Below, in pieces: positions 12,031-22,792 of a stretch of 64,000 nt of DNA. The stretch is from positions 101,863,700 through 101,927,699 of the forward strand of contig OX638130.1 of the NCBI GenBank assembly GCA_951804985.1. Reading direction: 5' to 3'. The position numbers and the translations under genes were made by a program. Below the pieces are notes generated by a model. The model did not search any database. It was not told where the DNA came from and worked only from the letters and a program-made list of their open reading frames with translations. The stretch comes from Dryomyza anilis. Its lineage: Eukaryota > Arthropoda > Insecta > Diptera > Dryomyzidae. Within the stretch, counting starts at the first letter, position 1. Every line of letters begins with the position of its first letter.

Positions 12031-12548
12031 ATTGTATTAAATTTTTAATCAAAATCCGATTAATGTTTAAATATCTTATATCGACAAAGTATTTTAATGT
12101 ACGTTAAATCTTTAATCGATATATCGAAAACGAGATTTTTGGACTATAAACGATATCGTTTGGATATTGTTGAGATATCTTTTGGTTTACTACGCAGCTA
12201 TATATATTTTAAAATACTTAAATTTTGCTAATTTCTCACTTTAATCTCGTTCTCGTGCGCATCACTAAACATCGCGCCATTCAGCAACCGAACGAAGGGG
12301 CGGATGTTGCCGTTTTTATTTGCGCCTCAGTGTATTTTGAAGTTAACCGACCGATCGACCGACTATTCGACCGACTGACCGTCCGTTCGACCGATCAGCC
12401 AGTCGACCCAACGACCACAGAGAAATCAGGCAGCAAGGCAGATCGCTTGATGATCGCTGCGTTGAGAAATGCAAAAAGGGTTCCACGGTAACAAGTTAAC
12501 GAGTTGATTTCGTTGCTGCGATTGCCGTGCGCTTGATTAGTCTTTTTA

Positions 12549-12872
12549 TTAGCGCTCTTGTGGTTGTTGCTTTTGCGCCACTGGCGGCGGCGGTGGCGGC
12601 AGTGTCTGTCTGTAGTTATTGTTCTTGGTGGTTGGTGGTGGTGACTGCAAGCAAGTGAGATCATTAAATACTTTGCGTCGCATTTCGCCGCGCACGCATC
12701 TCGTCGCCGCACAGCGCGGTTGGCGCTTCCTTGGAGGCGTTGCCCAGTGATCATCACACGTTTTCATTTTGCGCAGCGCCTCCTCGATGGTGCAGCCGCA
12801 ATCGCCGAGTGAAATTATCGATGCGTAATGATCAAATATTCTCGCATGCGCTAACAAATTTACACTTGGTGC
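12549..12872 (-). CDS. minus-strand two-exon gene candidate, exon 2
   Basis: Read on the minus strand, the acceptor is a long T-tract followed by GCAG at 12873 and the frame is open for 107 codons to TAA at 12549. The stop overlaps an AATAAA signal, so the 3' UTR would be minimal. The protein begins APSVNLLAHARIFDHYASII, then GDCGCTIEEALRKMKTCDDHW, a cysteine/arginine stretch (RQPRCAATRCVRGEMRRK) and a Pro/Gln-rich tail. It joins exon 1 (13015-13179) in phase 0 across a 142-nt intron, giving about 162 residues. GC content and codon use stand out from the flanks. I do not recognise the family. Five cysteines suggest a disulfide or metal-binding region. Confidence 0.4.
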   Translation of the reverse strand, partial: APSVNLLAHARIFDHYASIISLGDCGCTIEEALRKMKTCDDHWATPPRKRQPRCAATRCVRGEMRRKVFNDLTCLQSPPPTTKNNNYRQTLPPPPPPVAQKQQPQER

Positions 12873-13014
12873 CTGCAAAAAAAAAAAAATAAAAAAAAAA
12901 AAAAAAAAAAAAAAATAAAAAAAAAAATATATAAAATGTTACCCTTTAATTTTGCTTGAAAGTGCGGCTGATCGATCATTTTGGCAGCAAATTATTTGTA
13001 TTCAATTTTCTCAC

Positions 13015-13179
13015 AGTCCAAGTCCACGTACTATCGATGGTACGCGGTATTGATTCAAAAATATCAGTGATCTGCCCCCATTGATCGTGTTGCCGTTCAT
13101 AACATATGAAATGAAAAATATTTGATTTGCTGCAATATATTTCAAACCACAAACTATATTTGATTTTTATTTTATACAT
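13015..13179 (-). CDS. minus-strand two-exon gene candidate, exon 1
   Basis: ATG at 13179 opens 55 codons (MYKIKIKYSLWFEIYCSKSN, later YERQHDQWGQITDIFESIP and STWTWT) up to a GTGAGA donor at 13014, phase 0, matching the next exon. An internal acceptor (TATTGCAG at 13130) would allow an upstream exon instead and would drop the first 16-17 residues. The tryptophan-rich, charged middle is not what random AT-rich DNA gives. Confidence 0.35.
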
Positions 13180-13786
13180 ATTATTTGCGGTATTCTTTTT
13201 GATCTATGATCAGCTAATAATTTTCGCATAAAATTCAAAAATAATAATGCGCCAAAGATCGGATCGCATCGCATCCCAACTCATGTCTGTGTGTTTGCGA
13301 TCTAATCTTGGACTCATTTATAACAAATCGTACAAATTATCAACCAATTAATTTGTAGCTAATCGTCGCACGCTGTTTTAAATGATCGTTTCAGATTTTT
13401 AATGCGATCGTATGGCTTGATTATTTTCATAAATTATAGGTTGTTTTTTTTTTTTTTTTTTTTGTTTATATTATTTTGGATTTATGAAACATGCAAACAG
13501 TTTAGGCGACAATACCTTTTATTTGTTTTTATATTTTAGTATTTTGCAAAGAAATCAGTCAATAAAAATTAAATGTTCTGAAATTCAAAATCAATAGAAA
13601 TATCAGTATTGCTGATAATCAATATTGAATTGAAATCGTTTAATTTTTGTTACTTTTCAATTGAATTAGGGAACAGAAATTAACAATTTATAATGCAATT
13701 GAATAGTATTTAAAGAATGTTTTATAATTTATTGTATAAATTGTATTGCTATCTTTTGATAATTTATGAAATGATAAATTTGCGAA
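13180..13786. other. AT-rich sequence upstream of the minus-strand gene candidate
   Basis: Contains GATCGGATCGCATCGCATCC near 13257 and otherwise simple AT-rich text. It may hold the promoter of the minus-strand gene, but no clear TATA/Inr pair was found. Confidence 0.3.
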
Positions 13787-14114
13787 GTTAATCGACAGTG
13801 TGATTCAAAAAAGTATATTATAAACAATACTTTATATTCTTATTTCATACATTTTATTTGAAACATTTCACATTGCATGTTTTCTACACAGAAAAAGAAT
13901 TCATCAATATAATGAATCTATTCATAAATATTATGAATTTTTATTATGAAGTTAATCGACAGTGTGATTCAAAAAAGTATATTATAAACAATATTTTATA
14001 TTCATATTTCATACATTTTATTTGAAACATTTCACATTGCATGTTTTCTACACAGAAAAAGAATTCATCAATATAATGAATCTATTCATAAATATTATGA
14101 ATTTTTCTACCAAT
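13787..14114. repeat. 164-bp tandem duplication across a MITE junction
   Basis: GTTAATCGACAGTGTGATTC occurs at 13787 and 13951. The copies differ at only a few positions and each includes flanking sequence plus the first 60-odd bp of the MITE. The duplication therefore happened after insertion and is fairly young. Confidence 0.8.
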
Positions 14115-15121
14115 TACTAGATGCATAATATTTATACCACCGTTCATTAATTGACATATTGATGAATGCATTCATTATATATATGAACTTATTCATACTA
14201 TGTATTGAACATCATAATTAAGAACGTCATATTCAATACTATGAATTTTAATCGTCATATTGATGAATATAATCATAATATTTATGAATAATTTAAAATT
14301 TTATTTTTTTACGAATTTTTTAAAATAAATATTTTTTTTAGAACATTTTTGTAAAAAAAAAATTCTTAAAAAATGTTGTTGGAAAAATTTTATTAAAAAA
14401 AAATAAAAAAAAATTTGTTCGAAATATGTAAAATTTTACAAAAACAAAATTGTGTAAAAAATGTATTAAAAAAAAATTATAAAAATATATTTTTTTTAAA
14501 AATTGTTTTTTAATTTTTTTTTTATAAATATAACTTTTTAGTAATAAAAAGATGTAATTATAAATAAATATATTAGAATACATTTTACTAATTTATTCAG
14601 GTCGAGCAAGCATTAAAAAGGGGTTTTCAATAAGAGCGCTACAAAAGTTTTTTTCAGGGGTTTTTCAACAGGGACGCTATCATGAAATGGCAAACCTTAC
14701 TGAAGAGAAATGTCAAAAGAGCGGCAAGAATTTCTATGGCGTCGTTTGCTGTCCCTGCCACTCTACGTTTGTAGCGTTCCTGTTAAAAAACCCTTTATAA
14801 GAAATAATATACAAGAACTACTTGAGAACTGAGAAGTACGTCAAAAATTAACGAAAAAGAAATATTTTTATTGAAATTCGGTTTGATTGTATATTGTATT
14901 TTATGTTTTTGTTCATTAATATGTTGAAACGTATTCTTCACATACCGTGTTCATCATATTGAAGAACACCTATACGACAGTTACCAAGCGTTCATCATAT
15001 TTATGAACGCATTCATAACATTGATGTCGTTAGTCATTAATAATATGAATGGCTTCAATACAATGAATCATAGTTTGACGAACGGAATTCATCAATATGA
15101 TGTAAATTTTTTTTCTGTGTA
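13885..15121. mobile_element. ATTCAT/ATGAAT-rich MITE, copy 2
   Basis: Begins TACACAGAAAAAGAATTCATC (repeated at 14049 by the junction duplication) and ends ATCAATATGATG..TTTCTGTGTA at 15121. Collinear with 8083-9461 but without the nested CCCTAG element; instead it carries the TA-flanked MITE at 14616-14795. Confidence 0.75.
14616..14795. mobile_element. TA-inserted AAGGGTTTTT MITE (mariner-type), short copy
   Basis: Inverted ends AAAAGGGGTTTTCAA and TTAAAAAACCCTT, flanked by TA at 14614-14615 and 14796-14797. The uninterrupted MITE copy at 9100 reads GCATTATATAAG, so the empty site is known and confirms a TA duplication. Interior arms match the longer copy at 38915-39247. Confidence 0.8.
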
Positions 15122-15142
15122 GAATATTAACTCAAAGTTACA

Positions 15143-15387
15143 ATGTCTCGAAAACCTAAATTTTCTTTAAGAGGTATGAACCAAATGTTAAAATCACGGT
15201 TACCTTTGGGTTTACCACAATTTCACACTTCAGAAACAGGTGATTGTTGCAAATATTTAGTACGAGTAGAGTAAGTAAATAGCGCAATTTATCTGATTGC
15301 CGCAATAAAGTTATTTACGAACTGAAAATTTGCTATATGTCTTTAAGATTTATAGTTATAGTGTACATGAAACCAATTCAAGTGTGA
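15143..15387 (+). CDS. weak two-exon ORF candidate (15143-15270, 15348-15387)
   Basis: ATG at 15143 opens 42 codons (MSRKPKFSLRGMNQMLKSRL, later HTSETGDCCKYLVRV) ending at a perfect GTAGA|GTAAGT donor in phase 2. A 77-nt intron to TGTCTTTAAG would add FIVIVYMKPIQV and a stop. The first exon has balanced amino-acid composition unlike the flanks, but the second is unremarkable. It could be a fragment of a gene or chance. Confidence 0.2.
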
Positions 15388-16816
15388 GACAACCTTAAAC
15401 AATTTTTGTATTTAGCATGATAAGTAATACTTGGCTTTTAGTTGAGTATCAAATGAAATATTTGTTAAATCAAATTTAATATAATGCAAAATAACGCAGT
15501 AGTACTTTCTAATCAACTGCATAATTCCGTTGTTTTTTTTTTAAATTTGATATTTTTATTTTTACTGTATTCTTGCCATTCTTGCCATTTATTATTTCCA
15601 ACGTTATCAGCGATTACTACTTCAAGTTCATTGCTATTTTGTTGCACATTTGTGTTCATATTAAAATGCATAGTATTTAAAAGTCATAGAAAATAAACGA
15701 AAGTGAAAACTGTGCACTTTCAGTTTCACACAAATTGATTGGTTTTCAGAGGTTCTCGAAAAATAATAATATGGCTGTTAAGTATTATTTCATTTGTTGT
15801 AAATGTCAGTTAATGACAGGCAACTGATTACAAGTACCTACCGTATTTAATGGCTTTGTTATGGAATACGTGATAATTTTTTACAATGTGCGCCAAAGTG
15901 TTTTCGAGTTTGATGAATTCATTTAGTATACTTAATTTGTTACTTACAATTTTACTTTACATTTTTATAATGTTAATTATACATTTATATTATTTGTTAT
16001 ATGATGATTTTATTGTTTTCTTGAATATACGTTTTCTGGAGTATTATGTTATAGTCCGTGTCATTTGTAGAAGAGTACAACTTTTGTCTATATTGTGACC
16101 TATCAAAAATATATCAAAACTTATTTTGTACATTTGATTGTGTTTTGTGCATGTAAGTCTGATATAATTTTAAGTTTTACAAAATTTAAATAAACTTAAA
16201 AAATAATTTAATTTATGCCATTTTACATATTTCAAAAATATCCCAGTAATCTATAAAATTTTTAAAATTCTAATATGTCATTTAAAACAAAAGCTATTCT
16301 TATTATTATTTAAAAAATCCATTCTTTAAATTAAATTTATTTAAAGTGACGCGGAATATAAATCGTTAATCAAAATGTAGGTATCATTTGCAATTAATCA
16401 AAATTTCATTTGAGCTATAATTAATTTTATGTTTAAAAATATAATGTATTATTCATGAGACCACTCATAGCATAGGATATGACATTTCAACAAATAGTTT
16501 GCTAATAAATGGGCTACAATATCGGTGTCGGTTGCCAACTATAATTCGTCATTAGTGCGTTATCAGTGACTATTCACTCCGTCATCCTTTCATATCCAAT
16601 TATAGCGAAAAAATTGCTTAATATTTTTTCTATTCTTTATCAGTTTTAAGCTTAAAGCGTTACGGAAAGTTTTATTAAACATAAATTGTCATTTAATTTG
16701 CAATGTTAATTAGTAATCAAAGTATGATGAAAGATTTTCTCTTGGTGGGGCAATATTTTAGATTTTTTATGTTGTCCAAACTTAATATTATTACGAAAAG
16801 AGGTAATTTGCCCCAC
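15388..16816. other. AT-rich unique sequence, nothing recognised
   Basis: ORFs on both strands are Phe/Leu/Ile-rich and look like AT-driven noise. Confidence 0.4.
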
Positions 16817-17321
16817 TGTGTAAGCATTCAACAATAATAAATGAGACGCAAGACAATTCAGCGCACTAAGCAATGTGTTAGAAAGAGACGGAAGATCATT
16901 CAGCGTAATGAGCAATGTGCGAGAAAGAGATGGAAGATCTGCACATTAAAACACATGAGTGCGAATGAGATGCCAATAGCATGCGTCATTCACGAAACGA
17001 GTAGAAGGTTCTCGAAACAAGTCGAAGCTTGTCGAAACGTGTCGAACTGATGCATGCAGTATATAAGGGAGCCGCATCTGAGGTACAGCACTTCAGTAGT
17101 GATTGTAAAGTGGTCGAGTGCATCTCGTGTGATAAATGTCAAGTTAAATTGTGGAAATGCAGCAGTTGTTAGAATTTGTTATTAGTAAAGTTGTTTATTA
17201 AAGTGAATTAATAAAGTTAATTGTTATAATTTAAACCAAACATAAGAGTGTTTTTATTTTGTACACAATCCAGAGATACGAACTTGTAGAACAGTTTTCC
17301 GTAGACTGAATTTTCGTAACA
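16817..17321 (+). mobile_element. candidate solo LTR with TATA box and heat-shock-like element
   Basis: A GC-richer island of about 500 bp, from TGTGTAAGCATTC to TTTTCGTAACA. It has the parts of an LTR in order: enhancer-like repeats (a 50-bp tandem pair with ATTCAGCG and AGCAATGTG, 16850-16940), TATATAAGG at 17060-17068, TTCAGTAGT at 17092-17100 as initiator, and AATAAAG near 17209 as poly(A) signal. No internal retrotransposon domain lies on either side. I found no target-site duplication, so the boundaries are approximate. Alternative: the promoter of an unrecognised small gene. Confidence 0.5.
17001..17040 (+). promoter_or_regulatory. heat-shock-element-like GAA/TTC array upstream of the LTR TATA box
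   Basis: GAAGGTTCTCGAA at 17004-17016 is a perfect nGAAnnTTCnnGAAn triplet. More GAA units follow at regular spacing (GTCGAAGCTTGTCGAA). It ends 44 bp before the TATA box, the usual position of HSF sites. Confidence 0.5.
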
Positions 17322-19669
17322 ATAGGTTTTAAATTAAAAAATAAAAATTAAAAAACCTACATTAAACCGTAAAATTAACAAATGTAAATTAATACAAAAA
17401 TTATTTAATTAAAATACTTGAGACAAATCAAAATAAACTACGGAAACCGTAGTAAAATACATGGTTTAGGCAAAATTGTAGTTTATCTTAAATCAGCAAA
17501 ATTAAAAAATAATGTTCTTAATATTAAGAAATTAAATTTATTTATAAACAAATAACAAAAACTTACATAATAAAGACAAAATTTGGTTTGTAAATTTGAT
17601 GTCACTGCACGCAGAGAAATAATATGGTTGCGACATGATCGCGACACCCATGCTATGGTCTTTACAATCCTATATGGTTATCACAATCAAAGCATAGTAT
17701 TTTCAATTTTTTTTTTCAACAATAATAAGTTCGCTAAAATCATATTATAGTTGACAATTTACTGTAATATGATTGTATTTCTGAAAAACCAAAATATGGT
17801 TGATAAGAACCATGTTATGATTACGATAAAGACTGTCACGAACGAAGTATGGTCAATAATAACACTACACAACAAAATGAGAAAAAAAGTTTGCGCAGCA
17901 AATTCCATTATTTTTGTATTATTGGAAATGACTCGCAGAATTTGAATATATAAATTAAAAAAAAATGTCTACGAATAGGTTTACGAGATTTCGGGCAATA
18001 ACTTTTGTACTGAACTTTCAAAAAGGTGGTCACATATATTTGTAAATATTTCGCGTTTAATAAAACCCATAAACGCAATTGTTATATCGAATGAAAGATA
18101 ATTAAATATTCAATAAACATTTCTTACAATAGTTTGGAATTGGTTTACTGGTTTATAAAAACTATACAGAAGAATTCGAAAAATGTAAATTTTCTCGACC
18201 AAAATTTTATTAAAAAATGCATTTAAAAATTGGCGAAAAATTGAAAACGCAAGATGATGCACATTTTGTAATATTGCAAAATTAGTCTGTACATTTTTAA
18301 AGAAAATGATGTAAAAATAAAATAAATCTATGGATACGTTTTGAGAACAGAGAAAATCATGTGAAAGCATTATAATTGGGTATTAACTAAAAAAAATCGC
18401 ATAATATGTTTATACCCAATACGCATGGGTTACAAGTTATAAAATATATGTGAGGATATTTTAGCGCCTCTTAGTAGGCGTGACTGGTATGAAAAAGTAT
18501 ATATTTTCTTGGTCAACATCACTTTCCGAGTCGATTTAGATATGAGCGTCTGTCTGTCCGCCTATACACGATAACTTTAAAACTGCTATTCCGAATAATG
18601 TGAAATTTATTTTCAATATATTTTAGTAGAATAGTAATTCAAAGTTCGAAAATTATTCGATTTAGTCAACGTAATCTACTACATCCACTACGAAATATGG
18701 GTTTACTTTTTAGGATCTCATATCTTGTTAAGTATTAAAGATAAAGTTATAAAATTTAAAATTAATTACATGCAATCATCTATCAATAGGTGCTCAAAAA
18801 ATAATCGTGATCAGCTCACATTTTTTATTTTTTATTTTTATGCCTATTTGTATAGCACTCAATTATATTGCTTTCACATAACTTTTTTTATCCTCAAATG
18901 TTACCCATATATTTTTGTCATTTATAGCTCAATTTCTTCGAAAGACTGTGAACTAATTTTGAAAAATTAAAATTGTGTATCATCTTACTTTCTCGATTTT
19001 TTTTCCATTTTTTAAATGAATTTTTTCTTACGTTTTTGTGGAAAAAAAAAATGTTTTTTCAAGTTTTCCTTTCGAGTTCTCTTAAATTAATGAACCAATT
19101 TAAAAATGTTCAAAAAATGTTTATTCGATATTCAATTAACTTTCATTCAATATAACATTTGATCATATGTGTTATTTATATCGCGAGATATTTGCAAATA
19201 TATGTGACCACCTTTATGAAAGCTCGGTCCAAAAGTTATTGGCCCATATTTTGTAAACCTATCCAAAGAAACATTATTAAACCATATTTTAGGAATAAGG
19301 GCGTCCTTTTACACAATACAAAAATAACCTTGACTGCTGCGCAGAATGGCTGTTGTGTAGTGTAATCATACCATGATATAGACTGATCATAATATAGTAA
19401 TTTATTATTTACAACCATATAATTCTCACTTAGTGGCATTTTTTACTCTCTCTTACTCACTTTTTTTGTCGTGACAAAGTGTCTTTTTATGTTTAAAACA
19501 TCATTATTAAAAATAAACATATATCCGATATATCCGAAAGTTAAAACGTTAATTGTAAATGCTTAATATGAAGACAATATATAATCATTAATAAAACATG
19601 TGTCTTATTTATAATTTATTTTCAATCCGCTTTTTTAGGAGTTCAGGATAATCATATGATAATAATATG

Positions 19670-19880
19670 ATCACTGGTCACGTACAACCATAGTAGGGTT
19701 GTATGAAATCGAAATACGTTTACTGACAACCTTAGTATGGTTGTGTGTAATTATAATATGGTCGCTGACAACCATAGTATGGCCACTCACAACCATAGTA
19801 TGGTCACTGACAACCACAGTATGGTTGTGTGAAATCGGCGTATGGTCACTGAGGACCATGGTATGGTTGTAAAAAATCGT
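19670..19880. repeat. array of ACCATAGTATGGTTGT palindromes
   Basis: Around ten half-palindromes of CAACCATAGTATGGTTG type, spaced 15-30 bp, with related ones at 17620-17860 and 21200-21262 outside the transposon. They belong to the arms of the foldback element. Confidence 0.7.
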
Positions 19881-19902
19881 ACTGATGTCACTAAGGCTCA
19901 TA

Positions 19903-21185
19903 AGGACTGCGTCGAATAAAATTGTCCGTTACATATCTTCCCATAATGTGCCATTGCAAGATTCAAATTAAAAAAATTTGACCATAGTAGCTCTGAATTA
20001 AATGGCAGAAAATAATTTGTGTCAGTTATAGTCAATACAAAATTTATTTAACGCGAAAATGGCAAACGAAGTGGAAGTGCGAGAAAATATAATTAAAATT
20101 TTTCAAAAACAACCTAGTTGGTCTTTTAAAAAAATTGCCAAGGAGGTAGGGGCTAACCCTAAGACCATTTCTCTCGTTATCAACTGCTTTAAGGAAGACC
20201 TGAGTATTGATCGGAAGAAAGGTTCTGGTAAAAAAAAGGCCCACATGATCGTGAAATGTCGAAAAAGGTTAAAGAAAGATCAAAGCATATCCGGAAGGAA
20301 ATTGGCGAGAAAGGCGGATTGCTCAGAATCTTTCGTGCGCAGGACTAAGAAAGAAGCTGGGCTGAAGACGTACAAGGTCCAAAAAGTTCCGGATAGAAAT
20401 GCCGTCAAGAATGAAACCGCAAAACAACGAGCTAAAAAGCTGAACCAAGATTTTTTTTAATTCTAATGCAGCATAATGGACGATGACACTTATGAAACTT
20501 ATGCTTTTCTCAGCTACCTGGGCAGGAATTTTATACAGCCGATTCTCGAGGAAATGTCGCTGAAAGTTCAAATCAAAAAAATGACAAAATTCCCAAAGAA
20601 ATTCCTTGTTTGGCAGGCAATTTGCAGTTGTGGAAAAAGGAGCAGCTCATTCGTGACATCGGGTACAATTAATAGCGAAATATATGTGAAGGAATGCCTG
20701 CAAAAGAGATTGCTTCCATTTTTACGCCAACATGAAGTGTCCACATTTTTGTGGCCTGACCTCGCTTCATGTCACTACAGCAAAACGGCCTTAGAGTGGA
20801 TCCAACAAAATGCAGTGACTTTGGTGCGTAGAGAAGCCAATCCACCAAACTGTCCAGAACTCAGGCCGATTGAGAGATACTGGGCTTTAGTAAAAAGGGA
20901 GCTGAAGACAACAAAAAAAAGTGGCGAGAGACCTTCAAGACTTTAAAAGAAAGTGGTCTTCAGCAGCTGTGAGGGTGTCGGACATTACCGTTACAACATT
21001 AATGGAAGGGGTTCCGGAAAAATTAAAACTTTTTATTAAAAAATATTAATTTCTGGTTTTTTATATTTTTTTTTTAAATCTAACAATAATTTGCAAAATA
21101 AAATATTTTATTCTATAAAAATTCGATTACTAGATTTCTAGATTTTTTCATTTTTGTAGCGGACAATTTTATTCGACGCAATCCT
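19903..21185 (+). mobile_element. decayed Tc1/mariner-type transposon with DD37E spacing
   Basis: 1283 bp bounded by AGGACTGCGTCGAATAAAAT on the left and the inverse AGGATTGCGTCGAATAAAAT on the right; the inverted repeats match over about 31 bp with two differences. TA dinucleotides at 19901-19902 and 21186-21187 are the target duplication. It encodes the broken transposase described next and has inserted into the foldback element. Confidence 0.9.
20059..21049 (+). pseudogene. transposase, DD37E-type Tc1/mariner, disrupted
   Basis: Open from ATG 20059 for 133 codons, then two in-frame stops at 20458-20469, then the same frame reopens at 20476-20946. Residues 15-45 (SWSFKKIAKEVGANPKTISL) and about 70-100 look like paired helix-turn-helix DNA-binding domains. 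The second part has the catalytic signatures MDDDTY, WPDLASCHYS and NCPELRPIERYW. I count 37 residues between the second Asp and the Glu, the spacing of ITmD37E-type elements. The break near 20451 lies in a T8 run and a compensating shift is likely near 20473. A third shift at the A9 run (about 20916) moves the true end to the stop at 21047-21049. A non-functional copy. Confidence 0.85.
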
Positions 21186-21335
21186 TATTAGACAAATTAT
21201 ATGATTTCCTACAACCATAACCCCCAATCATAGTATGATGGATTCCAAATATGATCACCACAACCATTTTTTTCTCTACGTGTGTTATGTCAAAGGAGCA
21301 TTCATTTTTAATAATGTTGGGAAATCAAATTATAA

Positions 21336-21338
21336 TTT

Positions 21339-21372
<34 letters not shown>

Positions 21373-21394
21373 ATATATATATATAGATATATAT
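21336..21394. repeat. (TA)n microsatellite
   Basis: Almost uninterrupted TA repeats with a few C and G substitutions, partly palindromic (CTATATATATATATAG). Confidence 0.9.
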
Positions 21395-21411
21395 ACATAT
21401 GTGTGACTATA

Positions 21412-21690
21412 TCCTAACCAAATCGCAAATTATTTTTGTTTTTTTGCCATAACTTTTCATGTGCACAAGATCAAATAGTGGTGTAGAGCTATTAATTATT
21501 TGGTTTTAAAGCACCTATCGATTGGCATTAGAAATTTTGTTGGCAAATTATTTTTAAATAATGATGCCAATCGATAGGTACGTTAAAAACAAACATTTAA
21601 CGCCTTTACAGCATTATTTTATCTTGTACCCATGAAAACTTATGGCAAAAAAAATCTTTTTCGAATTCTTCATGCCTTTTTATTAGCCAT
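21412..21690. mobile_element. CACCTATCGAT hairpin element, fragment with one hairpin
   Basis: Holds the paired arms AAAGCACCTATCGATTGGCA (21510) and TGCCAATCGATAGGT (21564) with GTGGTGTAGAGC and CAGCATTATTTTATC flanks, but not the CGTCACTATCATGCC ends of full copies. Confidence 0.65.
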
Positions 21691-22658
21691 GCAAATAACT
21701 TCTGCAAATCAAGAAAAATACTCTTGATTGCTTTTTAATATCAAAATATTCATTTTTTTTTAATATTATACATTATTTGCTTGTCTATATGACACGCTGT
21801 ACACTTCTAGATATCTTCTGAATTTTTAATTTTTTTTTTTATTTTATAAAACTATTTTTTTATTGTCATTTTTAAAACTATAAAATAAAAACACCTATGA
21901 TAAAAATGTATCAAAGTTCGAATATCTATAAATAACTTACGTGTAAATTATTTTAAGTAAATTTCCATGTGATGAGTCAGAAATACGTGGACACGGAATC
22001 ACGGTTTGTAAACCGCAAAACTATTTGTCTTTGCATGCAAAGTCCACTTGTTTGCATTTGGTAATGACTGCTTTTATACAGTACGATACACGATTGAATA
22101 AAATAAATAAATAAAAAAATATATAAAATAAAAAAAAAAAAATATTGCAAATCATTGACATTACGTCATTTTTGACACAATAATTGTTACCATTGACCAC
22201 AATAGGTCTTTATTGAATGTTTTTTAAAAAAAGGGGGCTATATACAGTCCCCCTGATACATTTTTATTTATTGCCAATATCTATACTATATTCAATTCAT
22301 ACTCTAGATTTTATTTCATTGACAAACTGTCGCCACTACTAACTATGTGTCACGTCTAGCACGTGTCTCATTGTTCGTCATAACCGAGTATTTTGTAATT
22401 TTTTAGCAGGGGTTCATATAAAACGAACACCTTTAGATACTTGCCAATGTAATAATTGTTGGCATTTCTTCGTTAATATTGGAATTTCCCAAAATACAGA
22501 GAGAAGTGCAGCGCACATGATCCATGTTTTACTTTTTTTTTTATTTTTTTTTTTACACTTTCTTATCGATGTTTTGTTATCACGTTTATGTCTTCCGGAC
22601 GCCCTTTTTTCATATGCAGCTATTTAATTCTATAAATTTCTGCAGGAATTTGTTTTTC
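21691..22658. other. AT-rich sequence upstream of the long gene's promoter
   Basis: No coding potential or clear repeats. GTCACGTCTAGCACGTGTC (22349) contains a CACGTG-type E-box. The stretch 22330-22640 is somewhat GC-richer and may be proximal regulatory DNA for the TATA box at 22659. Confidence 0.3.
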
Positions 22659-22697
22659 TATAAATACCTTTAAAACGTTTGCATTTTATAATCAGTT
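22659..22697 (+). promoter_or_regulatory. TATA/Inr core promoter of the long plus-strand gene (candidate)
   Basis: A TATAAATA box at 22659-22666 is followed by TCAGTT at 22692-22697, the arthropod initiator, with A at 22694 as the likely first base. The spacing is slightly long (about 35 bp from the first T). It sits 80 bp upstream of an ATG whose exon ends in a perfect GTAAGT donor, so it makes sense as the start of a transcript. The leader between contains no other ATG. Confidence 0.4.
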
Positions 22698-22773
22698 ACT
22701 GAATTACAGCCAAGACAGCTGTATCGCGATTTTATTTTATTTATTACATTTATATTTAAAAATTTAACTAAAA

Positions 22774-22792
22774 ATGGATTTAAATTTTAGAA
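22774..22792 (+). CDS. candidate first coding exon, phase 1
   Basis: ATG with A at -3 opens a 19-nt coding stretch (MDLNFR plus one base) ending in AGAA|GTAAGTATT, an optimal splice donor. Phase 1 is exactly what the exon at 36984 needs, because that exon begins with two bases before its first full codon. Joined, codon 7 becomes AGT and the frame stays open for the whole next exon. The chance of a phase match alone is one in three, so this is a supported guess. The unspliced ORF runs on into AT-only repeat and is not credible as a protein. Confidence 0.4.

Larger units (their letters stand above)
17612..21285. mobile_element. foldback element with long inverted arms, interrupted by a DNA transposon
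   Basis: Left outer end CACGCAGAGAAATAATATGG and right outer end CAACCATTTTTTTCTCTACGTG are inverse. Inner arm matches include AAGGTGGTCACATATATTTG (about 18024) against CAAATATATGTGACCACCTT (19195), and TGTGAAAGCATTATAATTG (18360) against CAATTATATTGCTTTCACA (18860). Arms of about 700 bp surround a 470-bp loop (18390-18855). The outer right arm carries ACCATAGTATGGTTGT palindromes and the 1.28 kb transposon at 19903. The loop holds a generic TCTGTCTGTCCGCC-type dispersed repeat. No ORF belongs to the foldback itself. Confidence 0.7.

Noticed and set aside
16817..17321. A full LTR retrotransposon
   Set aside because: No gag, pol or second LTR lies within reach on either side; at most a solo LTR.
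19671..19901. A histidine/valine-repeat protein on the minus strand
   Set aside because: It is translation of the ACCATAGTATGGTTGT palindrome array.
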